From the NCBI GenBank assembly GCA_900546105.1, contig URBP01000001.1:1-62883 (forward strand): a stretch of 62,883 nucleotides of DNA, in the 5' to 3' direction. The notes beneath the pieces are model-generated. The model made no database searches. It worked only from the letters and a program-made list of their open reading frames with translations, and was not told where the DNA came from. The stretch comes from an uncultured Collinsella sp. GTDB lineage: Bacteria > Actinomycetota > Coriobacteriia > Coriobacteriales > Coriobacteriaceae. Below are positions 17,542 to 25,369 of the stretch, in pieces. Numbering within the stretch: position 1 is the stretch's first letter; each line of letters begins with the position of its first letter. The position numbers and the translations under genes are program-made.

Positions 17542-18374
17542 GCAACCTGACCAAGAATGTGAGCCCTGAAGACAAGAAGATGCTCAACAGCATTTTCCTG
17601 CGCTCTTTCTCCGTGTTCGCCTCCTGCGCTGGCGGTTCCGTCAAGGCTGGCGCCGACGGCTGGCTGTACTCCGTCCAGCCCGCGCTTAACCGCTACTACG
17701 CCGATGACCCCGAGGCCCGTGCCGAAGCCATGAAGCGTCACACGACTTGGTACAACATTACCCAGAACGTCGGCACGTTCGCCATGGGCCTCGTCGCCTC
17801 CATGGAGAGGGAGAACTCGCAGCACGAAGACTTCGACACCGAGTCCATCGACGGCATCAAGGTTTCCCTGATGGGCCCGATGTCCGGCATCGGTGACGCA
17901 ATCTTCTGGGGCGTCCTGCGCGTCATCGCCGCCGGCATTGGCATCAACCTCGCCATGAGCGGCTCGCCCCTCGGCGCGATCATGTTCCTGCTGATCTACA
18001 ACATCCCGTCGATCCTCTGCCGATACTTCATGACCTACCTCGGCTTCAGCATGGGCACCAACTTCATTTCCGAGATGTACGAGGGTGGTCTCATGAAGCT
18101 CATCACCAAGGCGACCTCCACGGTTGGCCTCGTGATGATCGGTGCCATGACTGCGGCGAACGTCCAATTCAACACGATCCTGTCCATTCCGGTTCAGGAC
18201 TCTGACCCCGTCATGATCCAGACCTACCTCGACTCGATCTTCAAGGGCATCGTGCCCCTGGGGCTTACGCTCGTCGTCCTCTGGCTCCTGCGCAAGAAGA
18301 ACGTGAACGTCAACATCATCCTGGTTGGCATCATGATTCTGGCGCTCGTCCTCGGCCTCGTGGGCATCGTGTAA
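17538..18374 (+). CDS. PTS mannose-family EIID
   Basis: A 278-residue subunit. The N-terminal SFSVFASCAGGSVKAGADGW region and LMGPMSGIGDAIFWG near residue 115 are typical of IID, and several membrane helices fill the C-terminal half. Start ATG 17538 is fixed by the four-base overlap with IIC. It completes a full IIA-IIB-IIC-IID set. After it, a strong hairpin separates the PTS genes from the reductase. Confidence 0.93.
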   Translation: MSNLTKNVSPEDKKMLNSIFLRSFSVFASCAGGSVKAGADGWLYSVQPALNRYYADDPEARAEAMKRHTTWYNITQNVGTFAMGLVASMERENSQHEDFDTESIDGIKVSLMGPMSGIGDAIFWGVLRVIAAGIGINLAMSGSPLGAIMFLLIYNIPSILCRYFMTYLGFSMGTNFISEMYEGGLMKLITKATSTVGLVMIGAMTAANVQFNTILSIPVQDSDPVMIQTYLDSIFKGIVPLGLTLVVLWLLRKKNVNVNIILVGIMILALVLGLVGIV

Positions 18375-18416
18375 GGTGGCTTTCGGATCATTAGAAGCTT
18401 GTTCAAGGCAATTCCC

Positions 18417-18453
18417 GGCGGCACGCGATCGAGGACATTCGACGCGTGCCGCC
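18417..18453 (+). other. Intercistronic hairpin between IID and reductase
   Basis: Perfect 11-base arms GGCGGCACGCG and CGCGTGCCGCC around a 15-base loop, with no T-run after it. It is probably an mRNA processing or stability element that lowers downstream expression or protects the PTS message. Confidence 0.6.
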
Positions 18454-18471
18454 CCATTAGAAGGAGAGAAC

Positions 18472-19416
18472 ATGCGCTACACGCACCTCAAGAACTCCGA
18501 CGTCGACGTCTCCCAGCTCGCTGTGGGCACCTGGGCGATCGGCGGCGACTCCTTTGGTGAGAACGATGACGCCGCTAGCATGTCCGCCATCCGCACCATG
18601 CTCGATCACGGCGTCAACCTCATCGACACCGCGCCGTGCTATGGCAACGGCACGTCCGAGAAGGTCGTCGGCAACGCGCTCAGGGGCGTCGACAGAGAGA
18701 GCTACCTGCTCTCGACCAAGGTTGGCCTGATCACCAGCGCCGCCGGCTATGACCGCGACTCCTCGTTCAAGAACATCATGAGGGAGGTCGAGAGCTCGCT
18801 GCGCAACCTCCGCACCGACTACATCGACTTCTACTTCGTGCACTGGCCCGACGCCAAGACCCCGTTCTCCGAGACGATGTGCGCCCTCCAGCTCCTCAAG
18901 GAGCAGGGCAAGATTCGCCACATCGGCGTCTCCAACTTCACGACCGAGATGATCGAGGAGTGCGAGAAGGTCGCTCAGGTCGACGTCCAGCAGCCGCCCT
19001 ACTCCATGGTCGACCGTTCTTCCGAGAACCTCATCAAGTGGGGCTACGAGCGCGGCATCGATTCCTTCACCTATGGCTCCCTTGGCGCGGGCATCCTGTC
19101 GGGCAAGTTCCGCGAGCTGCCGAAGTTCGAGGAGGGCGACGTCCGCGGCGGCTTCTACGACTACTTCCAGGAGCCCAAGTTCTCGCGCGTCCAGGAGCTG
19201 CTCAAGGTCATGGACGAGATCGCCGAGGCTCACGACAAGCCCGTGGCGCAGGTCGCCGTGAACTGGAGCACCCAGAAGGAGTACGTGGGCACCGCGCTCG
19301 TTGGCGTGCGCACGGACGCCCACGCGATCCAGAACTGCGAGACGTTCGAGTGGGAGCTTTCCGCCGATGAGATGGCCAAGCTTGACGCCAAGCTCGACGA
19401 GCTGAAGATCGGCTAA
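18472..19416 (+). CDS. Aldo/keto reductase
   Basis: A 314-residue NAD(P)H-dependent TIM-barrel oxidoreductase. The catalytic tetrad is visible: Asp52 and Tyr57 in IDTAPCYGNG, Lys83 in STKVG, and His124 in FYFVHWPD. GVSNFTTEM is the usual loop near residue 160. ATG 18472 has AAGGAG upstream; longer readings lack a ribosome site. Being in the PTS/aldolase operon, it may reduce or oxidise a sugar or the aldehyde released by the aldolase. It is followed two bases later by the esterase. Confidence 0.9.
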   Translation: MRYTHLKNSDVDVSQLAVGTWAIGGDSFGENDDAASMSAIRTMLDHGVNLIDTAPCYGNGTSEKVVGNALRGVDRESYLLSTKVGLITSAAGYDRDSSFKNIMREVESSLRNLRTDYIDFYFVHWPDAKTPFSETMCALQLLKEQGKIRHIGVSNFTTEMIEECEKVAQVDVQQPPYSMVDRSSENLIKWGYERGIDSFTYGSLGAGILSGKFRELPKFEEGDVRGGFYDYFQEPKFSRVQELLKVMDEIAEAHDKPVAQVAVNWSTQKEYVGTALVGVRTDAHAIQNCETFEWELSADEMAKLDAKLDELKIG

Positions 19417-19418
19417 TC

Positions 19419-20498
19419 ATGGGTGCCGATGAGAGGAAGTACCCCACTTCCGAGCTTGAAGTGCTTGAGCGTGGAGTCAGGGAGGTCGTCGAGCCCAACG
19501 GGCTGAAGCTCGCGCTGAAGCCCGTGCCGGGAGACGATCGCGAGCACGTGCTCGATCCGCGCGTCTATGCGCGCGCCCGCGCGAAGCTCGCTGCCGGTCC
19601 GGCGCCGGCGGGGCCGGTGGACGTGATCGCGTGGCGCTCCGCGCCCAACAAGGAGACCCACGTCGTGAGGGGCGCGGGCGTTGCCAAGAAGACCGTTGTC
19701 ATGAACTTTGGCGACAGGGGCATTCCCCTGCACGTCTTCACGCCCGAGAGCCACGAGAGCGGTTCTGCCGCGCTCGTGTTCATCCACGGCGGCGGCTTTA
19801 TGGTGGGCAACATCGGCCAGTACGAGAACTGCCTGCGCGACATCGCGGAGCGAACGGGCTGCGTCGCGATCTACCCGGAGTACCGCCTGTCTCCCGAGAC
19901 GATGTTCCCCGGTGGCGTCGAGGACTGCGTGAAGACGCTCGGCTGGCTTGTCGAGCATGCGGATGAGCTGGGTGTCGACGCGACGCGGGTCGCCGTGGCT
20001 GGCGACTCCGCGGGCGGAAGCCTGACCAACGCTGTCGTCCTCGACGGGTCCCATGCGGACAGGATCAAGCTCGTGGCCGAGCTGTATCCGCTCGTCGACG
20101 GCGGCCCTGTTCCGGAGGAATGGTCCTATGACCTCTATGAGATCGTGAACGACCAGAGGGACGAGGCTCTGAGCAGGGTGGATCGCATCCGCAACGCCAA
20201 CGACGACCTGCCAATGATGTATACCAACGGCAATGCGGAGGAGATGCTCGACCCGAGGGTGTCTGCCCTGTTCGCGGAGGACGTGAGCGCGTTCCCCCGC
20301 ACGGTCATCATCTCTTCCGAGTATGACTACCTGCGCTATCAGGACGAGCTGTTTGCGAAGAGGCTGCAGGATGCGGGCGTTGACGTCACCGCGATTCGCT
20401 ATCGCGGCTGCGACCACGGCTTCTTCGAGATGTACGGCGTGATGCCTCAGGCTGAGGACGTCTGCCGCGTCATCTCTGAGGAGCTTGCGAAGATCTAG
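19419..20498 (+). CDS. Alpha/beta hydrolase, HSL/acetyl-esterase type
   Basis: A 359-residue hydrolase without signal peptide. The oxyanion motif HGGGF lies at 123 and the nucleophile elbow GDSAGGS at 195-201 (Ser197). A catalytic Asp/His pair is expected near EYDYLRYQDE and CDHGFFEMYG. The first 90 residues form a cap region. It follows the reductase with almost no spacer and has only a weak ribosome site, which suggests coupled translation. A role in removing an acyl group from an imported sugar or opening a lactone is plausible but unproven. Confidence 0.82.
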   Translation: MGADERKYPTSELEVLERGVREVVEPNGLKLALKPVPGDDREHVLDPRVYARARAKLAAGPAPAGPVDVIAWRSAPNKETHVVRGAGVAKKTVVMNFGDRGIPLHVFTPESHESGSAALVFIHGGGFMVGNIGQYENCLRDIAERTGCVAIYPEYRLSPETMFPGGVEDCVKTLGWLVEHADELGVDATRVAVAGDSAGGSLTNAVVLDGSHADRIKLVAELYPLVDGGPVPEEWSYDLYEIVNDQRDEALSRVDRIRNANDDLPMMYTNGNAEEMLDPRVSALFAEDVSAFPRTVIISSEYDYLRYQDELFAKRLQDAGVDVTAIRYRGCDHGFFEMYGVMPQAEDVCRVISEELAKI

Positions 20499-20531
20499 GG
20501 GCTCGTCGCGGCGGCCTCCTGGACGACTGAT

Positions 20532-20570
20532 GGTCCGGTGGGATGCTAGGTGCGTCCCGCCGGACCTTTG
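20532..20570 (+). terminator. Terminator after the sugar operon
   Basis: Arms GGTCCGG-T-GGGA and TCCC-G-CCGGACC enclose an 11-base loop, followed by TTTG. It lies 34 bases after the esterase stop and ends the mannose-PTS unit. Confidence 0.65.
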
Positions 20571-20689
20571 CGTTGACGGGCGCGTGCCGCTTGCCGGCGG
20601 GCACGTGTGGGGTTCGCTTCGGCGGTGCCGGATTGACTGGGAGACGCGTTTGCCGCCACTCTTCCAAGCGGTCTCAGCAAGCAAACTGT

Positions 20690-20941
20690 GAGCTGAGCCC
20701 CAGGGGCATCGACAAGGGCGTGGGCGTGGCGCGAGCGCTGGAATACCTGGGTCGCACCGGCAACGCGCGCACCTTTGGCTTTGGCGATTCCGGCAACGAT
20801 CTGGGTATGCTCGCCGCCGTCGAGACGGCTGTAGCCATGGGCAACGCCATGCCCGAGGTCAAGGCAGTCGCCGACTACGTGACCGACGATGTCGCACACG
20901 ATGGCACCGTCACAGCGATGCGCCATTTTGGGTTGATTTAA
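20690..20941 (+). pseudogene. 3' fragment of a HAD-IIB hydrolase gene
   Basis: About 83 codons matching the C-terminal third of Cof-type HAD phosphatases: SPRGIDKGVGV, then motif IV FGFGDSGNDLGML, AMGNAMPEVKAVADYVT and the end DGTVTAMRHFGLI. Upstream the reading frame loses any HAD similarity near 20685, and no start or core domain is present. It is therefore a truncated gene. Together with the short ORF at 11120 it may mark the two ends of a gene split by the island. Confidence 0.8.
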
Positions 20942-20942
20942 T

Positions 20943-20983
20943 AAATGGCCGGGTCGCCCGTAGTGGGGGTGACCCGGCCATTT
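20943..20983. terminator. Bidirectional terminator hairpin
   Basis: Thirteen-base arms AAATGGCCGGGTC and GACCCGGCCATTT lie between the HAD fragment (+) and the DeoR gene (-). A and T tracts on the two sides suit termination in both directions. Confidence 0.75.
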
Positions 20984-20986
20984 GAG

Positions 20987-21778
20987 CTATTTTGCAATAT
21001 AGAGCTTGGGATGACTGCGACTGCTCTCGATCGCCGCCGTCATGATGCCCTCGTCGTCTCCATCAACGATGATGCCGTCGAGGTCATCGATCTGCGCGGA
21101 CTGATAAAAACTGGTCTTATTGAACTTTCCCTGGTCAACCATCATGTAGCCCTGGTTTGAGTTGGTAAGGTACATATGCTTGATCATGGCCGAGAAGTCG
21201 TGCTCGACGGTAAAACCGTGGTCGGGGTGGAATCCGTCGGCACTGACAAACGCCTTGTCGGCATGTAGTTTGCTCATGCAGTCGAGCGTTAGTGCGCCCG
21301 CGAGATAGAGGTGGCCCTTGCGCACGGAGCCGCCCAGCAGCACTACCGAAGCATTGGGGAGATTGAAGCTGGCGTAGTTCGCGATTGCAAGATCGCCGGT
21401 GATAATGGTGATCTCACGCTTGTCCATGAGGGCCTTAGCGAAGTAAAAGCCTGTGGTGCCGATATCAATTACCAGAACATCGCCATCATCAACAAGAGTT
21501 GCTGCGGTTGCGGCGATGGCTTCCTTGGCCTCGACTTGGACATTGATGCGCTCCTCGGGATACGAGATTGCGTTGGAGCGAGAAAGCGATACCGCTCCGC
21601 CGCGTACGCGACGCAGCTTGCCTTCGGATTCCAGCGAGATGAGATCGTGTCGTGCGGTGACTTCCGAAACCGAAAAACGGCGAACGATGTCGGATACCGA
21701 GATATTTGGCTTTTCGGCCAGCCAATTCATGATAAATCGCTGACGCTCGGCCGGTGAAAGGTCGGAAGTAGATGCCAT
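20987..21778 (-). CDS. DeoR/GlpR family transcriptional regulator
   Basis: A 263-residue regulator. A DeoR helix-turn-helix occupies residues 5-60 (NISVSDIVRRFSVSEVTARHDLISLESEG, here read in parts), and a DeoRC sugar-phosphate sensor domain spans about 80-240 with DVLVIDIGTTGF and ADGFHPDHGFT. ATG 21778 has AAAGGAG upstream; the longer reading runs into AT-rich promoter DNA. It is divergent from the transaldolase/PTS operon. The gap carries four direct repeats and a palindrome that are good operator candidates, so the phosphosugar made by this PTS is the likely inducer. Confidence 0.9.
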   Translation of the reverse strand: MASTSDLSPAERQRFIMNWLAEKPNISVSDIVRRFSVSEVTARHDLISLESEGKLRRVRGGAVSLSRSNAISYPEERINVQVEAKEAIAATAATLVDDGDVLVIDIGTTGFYFAKALMDKREITIITGDLAIANYASFNLPNASVVLLGGSVRKGHLYLAGALTLDCMSKLHADKAFVSADGFHPDHGFTVEHDFSAMIKHMYLTNSNQGYMMVDQGKFNKTSFYQSAQIDDLDGIIVDGDDEGIMTAAIESSRSHPKLYIAK

Positions 21779-21815
21779 ATGCCGCTCCTTTTGAACAAAA
21801 GGTAAAAGATGCGCC

Positions 21816-21829
21816 TTTCGTAATCGAAA
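21816..21829. promoter_or_regulatory. Palindrome near deoR-type start
   Basis: TTTCGTAATCGAAA lies 38 bases upstream of the regulator start. Its half-site TTTCGA/TCGAAA resembles the GCTTTCGATA repeats on the other side of the gap, so autoregulation is possible. Confidence 0.4.
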
Positions 21830-22010
21830 TATAGCGTATCGATATGAAAAGAACAAGGCAAATTCGAATGAATCAAAAGAACGGAATGGCATGTCACAAA
21901 TGCATGCGTAGCAGATAGTTCGCACGTAAACGGGCTATAAAGAGTCTCATTCTGAAGGTGCCGCCCAAAAGAAGTACGTTCACGCCCGATATTCGACCGG
22001 TCACGGAAAG

Positions 22011-22098
22011 TTGACAATTGAGCTTTCGATAGCTTTTGAAATAGTTTATAAAAGAAAACCGAAAAGCTTTTGAAACAAAGAAGAAGGCTTTCGATAGC
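22011..22098 (+). promoter_or_regulatory. Promoter region with four GCTTTYGAWA direct repeats
   Basis: TTGACA lies at 22011. Four direct copies of GCTTTYGAWA start at 22022, 22032, 22066 and 22087; the first and last are both GCTTTCGATAGC. Spacings of 10, 34 and 21 bases put the sites roughly on one helix face. DeoR-family proteins commonly bind repeated half-sites, so these are candidate sites of the divergently encoded regulator. Confidence 0.55.
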
Positions 22099-22126
22099 AA
22101 TAGTGTTAGATGAGAAAGGACCGAAC

Positions 22127-22837
22127 ATGGCGATCAAGGTGTTTGCCGACGGCGCTAACCTCGAGGGCATGCTTGATATGCATGACAATGGCAACGTTCA
22201 GGGCTTCACGACCAATCCTTCCCTTATGAAGGCCGGCGGCGTGACCGACTACCGCGCTTTTGCCAAGACGGTTCTTGAGCACATTACTGATGTGTCGGTC
22301 TCTTTTGAGGTATTCGCCGACGACGAGGCGGGTATGGAAGCCGAGGCTCGCGAGATCGCAACCTGGGCAGACAACGTCTACGTTAAGATCCCGGCGCTCA
22401 ACACCAAGGGTGAGTCCACTGCCGCGCTGGTCAAGCGCCTTTCTGCCGACGGCATCAAGGTGAATGTCACCACTATCTTCACGCCCGAGCAGGTCGACGA
22501 GTTTGTCGATGCCGTCTCTGCTGAGACCCCTTCTATTCTGTCCATCTTTGCCGGTCGCATTGCCGATACCGGCGTCGATCCGCTGCCCCTCATGGCGGAG
22601 TCCGTAAAGAAGGCTGCCGTTAAGCCTGCTGCCGAGGTTCTCTGGGCGTCTACGCGCGAGGTCCTCAATATCTTCCAGGCGGAGTCCGTTGGATGCCAGA
22701 TCATTACGGTCCCCAATGCCCTTCTTGCCAAACGCAAGAATTTCGGGAAAGATTTGCTTGAGTACTCGCTTGATACGGTCAAGGGCTTTGCCCGCGACAT
22801 TCAGGCGCTTGGTTTTCACATTCTGCCCGAGGAGTAG
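22127..22837 (+). CDS. Transaldolase / fructose-6-phosphate-aldolase-like protein (copy 1)
   Basis: A 236-residue TIM-barrel aldolase of the small transaldolase (TalC/FSA) group. GFTTNPSLM lies near residue 26, the Schiff-base Lys87 in VYVKIP, and IFAGRIADTGVDP near 150. It would move a dihydroxyacetone unit between sugar phosphates or cleave F6P. AAAGGACC precedes the ATG, which aligns with the paralogue at 25370; about four of five residues are the same between them. It heads the operon that continues with PTS IIA, IIB and IIC nine bases downstream. Confidence 0.88.
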   Translation: MAIKVFADGANLEGMLDMHDNGNVQGFTTNPSLMKAGGVTDYRAFAKTVLEHITDVSVSFEVFADDEAGMEAEAREIATWADNVYVKIPALNTKGESTAALVKRLSADGIKVNVTTIFTPEQVDEFVDAVSAETPSILSIFAGRIADTGVDPLPLMAESVKKAAVKPAAEVLWASTREVLNIFQAESVGCQIITVPNALLAKRKNFGKDLLEYSLDTVKGFARDIQALGFHILPEE

Positions 22838-22846
22838 GGGACGAGT

Positions 22847-23293
22847 ATGCTGACCGATCTTCTTAAGCCCGAGCTTGTTGCCTGCCACGTCGAGGCCTCC
22901 GACTGGGAGGAAGCGATCAGGGCATGCGGTAAGTTGCTCGTAGACGCTGGCAAATGCGATCAGAGCTATGTTGACGCCATGATTTCATCGGTTCACAAAT
23001 TCGGCCCCTATATGGTCTTGGAAGAGGGCATCGCCATGCCCCACGCTCAGGCAGATGGCAATGTGAGCGAAGCGGGAATCTGTATCGTCACGCTTGACCC
23101 AGCCGTTGCGTTTGGACACGAGGATTTCGATCCGGTTCACGTGCTCGTGGGTGTTTGCGCACCCGACCCCAAGGCTCATCTTGGCTGCTTGGCGGAGCTT
23201 TCGCAGATGTTCGAGGACGAGGACTGCGTTGCCAAGCTCAGCGCATGCGATACGCCCGAGCAGGTTTTGGAGACCATGCGTTCATTCTTTTAG
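22847..23293 (+). CDS. PTS EIIA, ascorbate/fructose-mannitol type (UlaC-like)
   Basis: A 148-residue phosphocarrier of the PTS_EIIA_2 fold. His66 in GIAMPHAQAD is the phosphorylation site. Paired with a UlaB-like IIB and UlaA-like IIC it forms an ascorbate-family permease. Relatives also carry pentitols or other sugar acids, so ascorbate itself is not assured. AGGGGAC lies before the ATG. Confidence 0.9.
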   Translation: MLTDLLKPELVACHVEASDWEEAIRACGKLLVDAGKCDQSYVDAMISSVHKFGPYMVLEEGIAMPHAQADGNVSEAGICIVTLDPAVAFGHEDFDPVHVLVGVCAPDPKAHLGCLAELSQMFEDEDCVAKLSACDTPEQVLETMRSFF

Positions 23294-23368
23294 GCCTTAA
23301 TGGCACGGCGATGCGTCGCCGCTTTTGGATAGACGGAAAACCGTCACGTGTAGGAGAGGAAGGTTGCC

Positions 23369-23644
23369 ATGCATATCATCACCGTATGCGGAAACGGCAT
23401 CGGGTCCAGCCTGATGCTCGCTGGCAAAGTCGAGGAGCTTTGCGAGGAGGAGGGCATCAAGGCCGACGTTGAGTCTATGGACCTGAACGGTGCTTCTTCC
23501 GCAAATCCGGATCTGTTCATCACCGTTAAGGAGCTCGCACCCGAGCTCCACGGCAACGTTGTGATCGTTCGCAGCTATGTGAACAAGAAGAAGATCCGCG
23601 AAGACGCCCTCGAGGCAATCAAGGCGGCCGCCGCTAACGCCTAA
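23369..23644 (+). CDS. PTS EIIB, ascorbate type (UlaB-like)
   Basis: A 91-residue IIB domain. Cys7 in ITVCGNGIGSSLM is the phosphorylated residue, and the rest follows a small Rossmann-like fold. GAGAGGAAGG precedes the ATG. It receives phosphate from the upstream IIA and passes it to the substrate in IIC. Confidence 0.92.
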   Translation: MHIITVCGNGIGSSLMLAGKVEELCEEEGIKADVESMDLNGASSANPDLFITVKELAPELHGNVVIVRSYVNKKKIREDALEAIKAAAANA

Positions 23645-23715
23645 AGCGGCACAAAAAAGGGCGGTTCCCTGTGGAAGAGGGAAACGCGCCCACGTTAGAG
23701 AGAAAGGAAGCGCAG

Positions 23716-25107
23716 ATGCAAGCCATCCTTCCCATACTTGAGTTTATCCAATCGATTCTGACCAAGCCAGCGTGGATCATGGGTCTGTTTGCCTTTGTGG
23801 GCCTTGTTGCGCTCAAGCGCCCTGCCCACAAGGTGATGACGGGAACCCTGAAGCCCATTCTGGGTTACATCATGCTGTCTGCCGGCGCTGCTGTTGTCCA
23901 GGAGAACCTTGCTCCGCTGGGTACCTTCATCGAGACCGGCTTCCACATCACCGGCGTCGTGCCCAACAACGAGGTCGTCGTTTCGATGGCTCAGAGCGTC
24001 CTCGGCGTTCAGACCATGATGATCCTGATTCTCGGCTACGTCGTGAACATTATCATTGCCCGCTTTACCAAGTTTAAGTACATCTTCCTGACGGGCCATC
24101 ACAGCATGTTTATGGCTTGCCTGCTGTCTGCCGTTCTGCAGGCATCTGGCTTCCAGGATGTCCAGCTTGTCATCGTGGGCGGCATGTTCCTGGGCCTCGT
24201 GAGCGCTATGCTTCCCGCCGTTGGTCAGCGTTTCACCGAGAAGGTTACCGATGGCGATGAAATCGCCATGGGCCACTTCGGTTCACTCGCCTATTACATC
24301 TCCGCTGCAGTCGGTACGCTTTTTGCTAAGGACGCCGAGGAGAACAGCACCGAGAAGATCGAGGTTCCCGAGAAGTTTGCCTTCCTGCGTGACACCACCA
24401 TCTCCACGGCTCTTACCATGGCCTTCTTCTACCTGGTTACCGCTTTCGCCGCTTACATCGCAGATCCTGCGGTCGTCACCAAGACCGCTGGCGGCGACAA
24501 TGTAATCGTCTATGCCCTGACCTGTGCCCTGTCCTTCGCCGTCGGTGTCACTATCGTCTACAACGGCGTTCGTATGATCCTTGCCGACCTGGTCCCGGCT
24601 TTCCAGGGCATCTCCAACAAGCTGATCCCCGGCGCCATCCCCGCCGTCGACTGCGCCGTCTTCTTCCCCTATGCTCCCACCGCCGTCATCCTCGGCTTTG
24701 TTGCCTCCTTCATCGGTGGCGTGGTCGGTATGTTCATCGTGGGCGCTACCCTGGGCATCTTCATCATCCCGGGCATGGTTCCCCACTTCTTCTGCGGTGC
24801 TACCGCAGGTATCTACGGCAATGCTACCGGCGGTCGCAAGGGCGCAGCTCTTGGCGCTTTCGTCAACGGCCTGCTCATCACCTTTGCCCCGGCCCTGCTC
24901 CTGCCCGTTCTTGACGTCTTTGGCTTCAAGAACACTACGTTCGGCGACTTCGACTTCTCCGTCATTGGTATTACGCTTGGCCGCGCTGCCGAGGCCTTCG
25001 GTACCACCGGTGTCTACGCGATTCTCGCTGTCCTTCTGGTCGTTGCCTTCGTCCCCAACTTCATCCACACCAAGGGTGCTGTGATCAATCACGTTGAGGA
25101 AGAGTAA
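23716..25107 (+). CDS. PTS EIIC, ascorbate type (UlaA/SgaT-like)
   Basis: A 463-residue integral membrane transporter of the SgaT/UlaA family with about eleven hydrophobic segments. Characteristic stretches are LKPILGYIMLSAGA, TGHHSMFMACLLSA and IPAVDCAVFFPYAPTA. ATG 23716 has AAAGGAAG upstream, better than an upstream reading at 23671. It completes the transaldolase-IIA-IIB-IIC operon. A second transaldolase lies 262 bases downstream. Confidence 0.92.
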   Translation: MQAILPILEFIQSILTKPAWIMGLFAFVGLVALKRPAHKVMTGTLKPILGYIMLSAGAAVVQENLAPLGTFIETGFHITGVVPNNEVVVSMAQSVLGVQTMMILILGYVVNIIIARFTKFKYIFLTGHHSMFMACLLSAVLQASGFQDVQLVIVGGMFLGLVSAMLPAVGQRFTEKVTDGDEIAMGHFGSLAYYISAAVGTLFAKDAEENSTEKIEVPEKFAFLRDTTISTALTMAFFYLVTAFAAYIADPAVVTKTAGGDNVIVYALTCALSFAVGVTIVYNGVRMILADLVPAFQGISNKLIPGAIPAVDCAVFFPYAPTAVILGFVASFIGGVVGMFIVGATLGIFIIPGMVPHFFCGATAGIYGNATGGRKGAALGAFVNGLLITFAPALLLPVLDVFGFKNTTFGDFDFSVIGITLGRAAEAFGTTGVYAILAVLLVVAFVPNFIHTKGAVINHVEEE

Positions 25108-25183
25108 TCCAGGCATACGTTAAGCCCTAATCGCTTTTTGCTTTGGAGCGATTGTGAATATGAGCCGGCGAGGCACTGCTTCT

Positions 25184-25199
25184 GTTCCGTGAACGGAAC
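25184..25199. promoter_or_regulatory. Operator-like palindrome upstream of second transaldolase
   Basis: GTTCCGT-GA-ACGGAAC lies in the 262-base gap between the IIC gene and the second transaldolase. A weak hairpin (AATCGCT/AGCGATT, 25129-25153) precedes it. The gap suggests that the second transaldolase has its own promoter and control. Confidence 0.4.
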
Positions 25200-25369
25200 C
25201 AAACGCAATGATCGGCAAAAACGTTTTGCCGCTGGGGCGTCGATATAAAAATGGTAAATCCGCAAAACCGTTCGCCGAGAAGATAAAAAGCCGCAGGTCA
25301 CGCCTTGATAAACGTAGGTAAAGTGTTTAGCAGTTTATCGACCGTATGCTAACGAAAGGAATCAGGCAG

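Noticed and set aside
11157..20690. Integrative element with att sites
   Set aside because: No integrase, tRNA target or matching end repeats were found; the island claim rests only on the split HAD gene.
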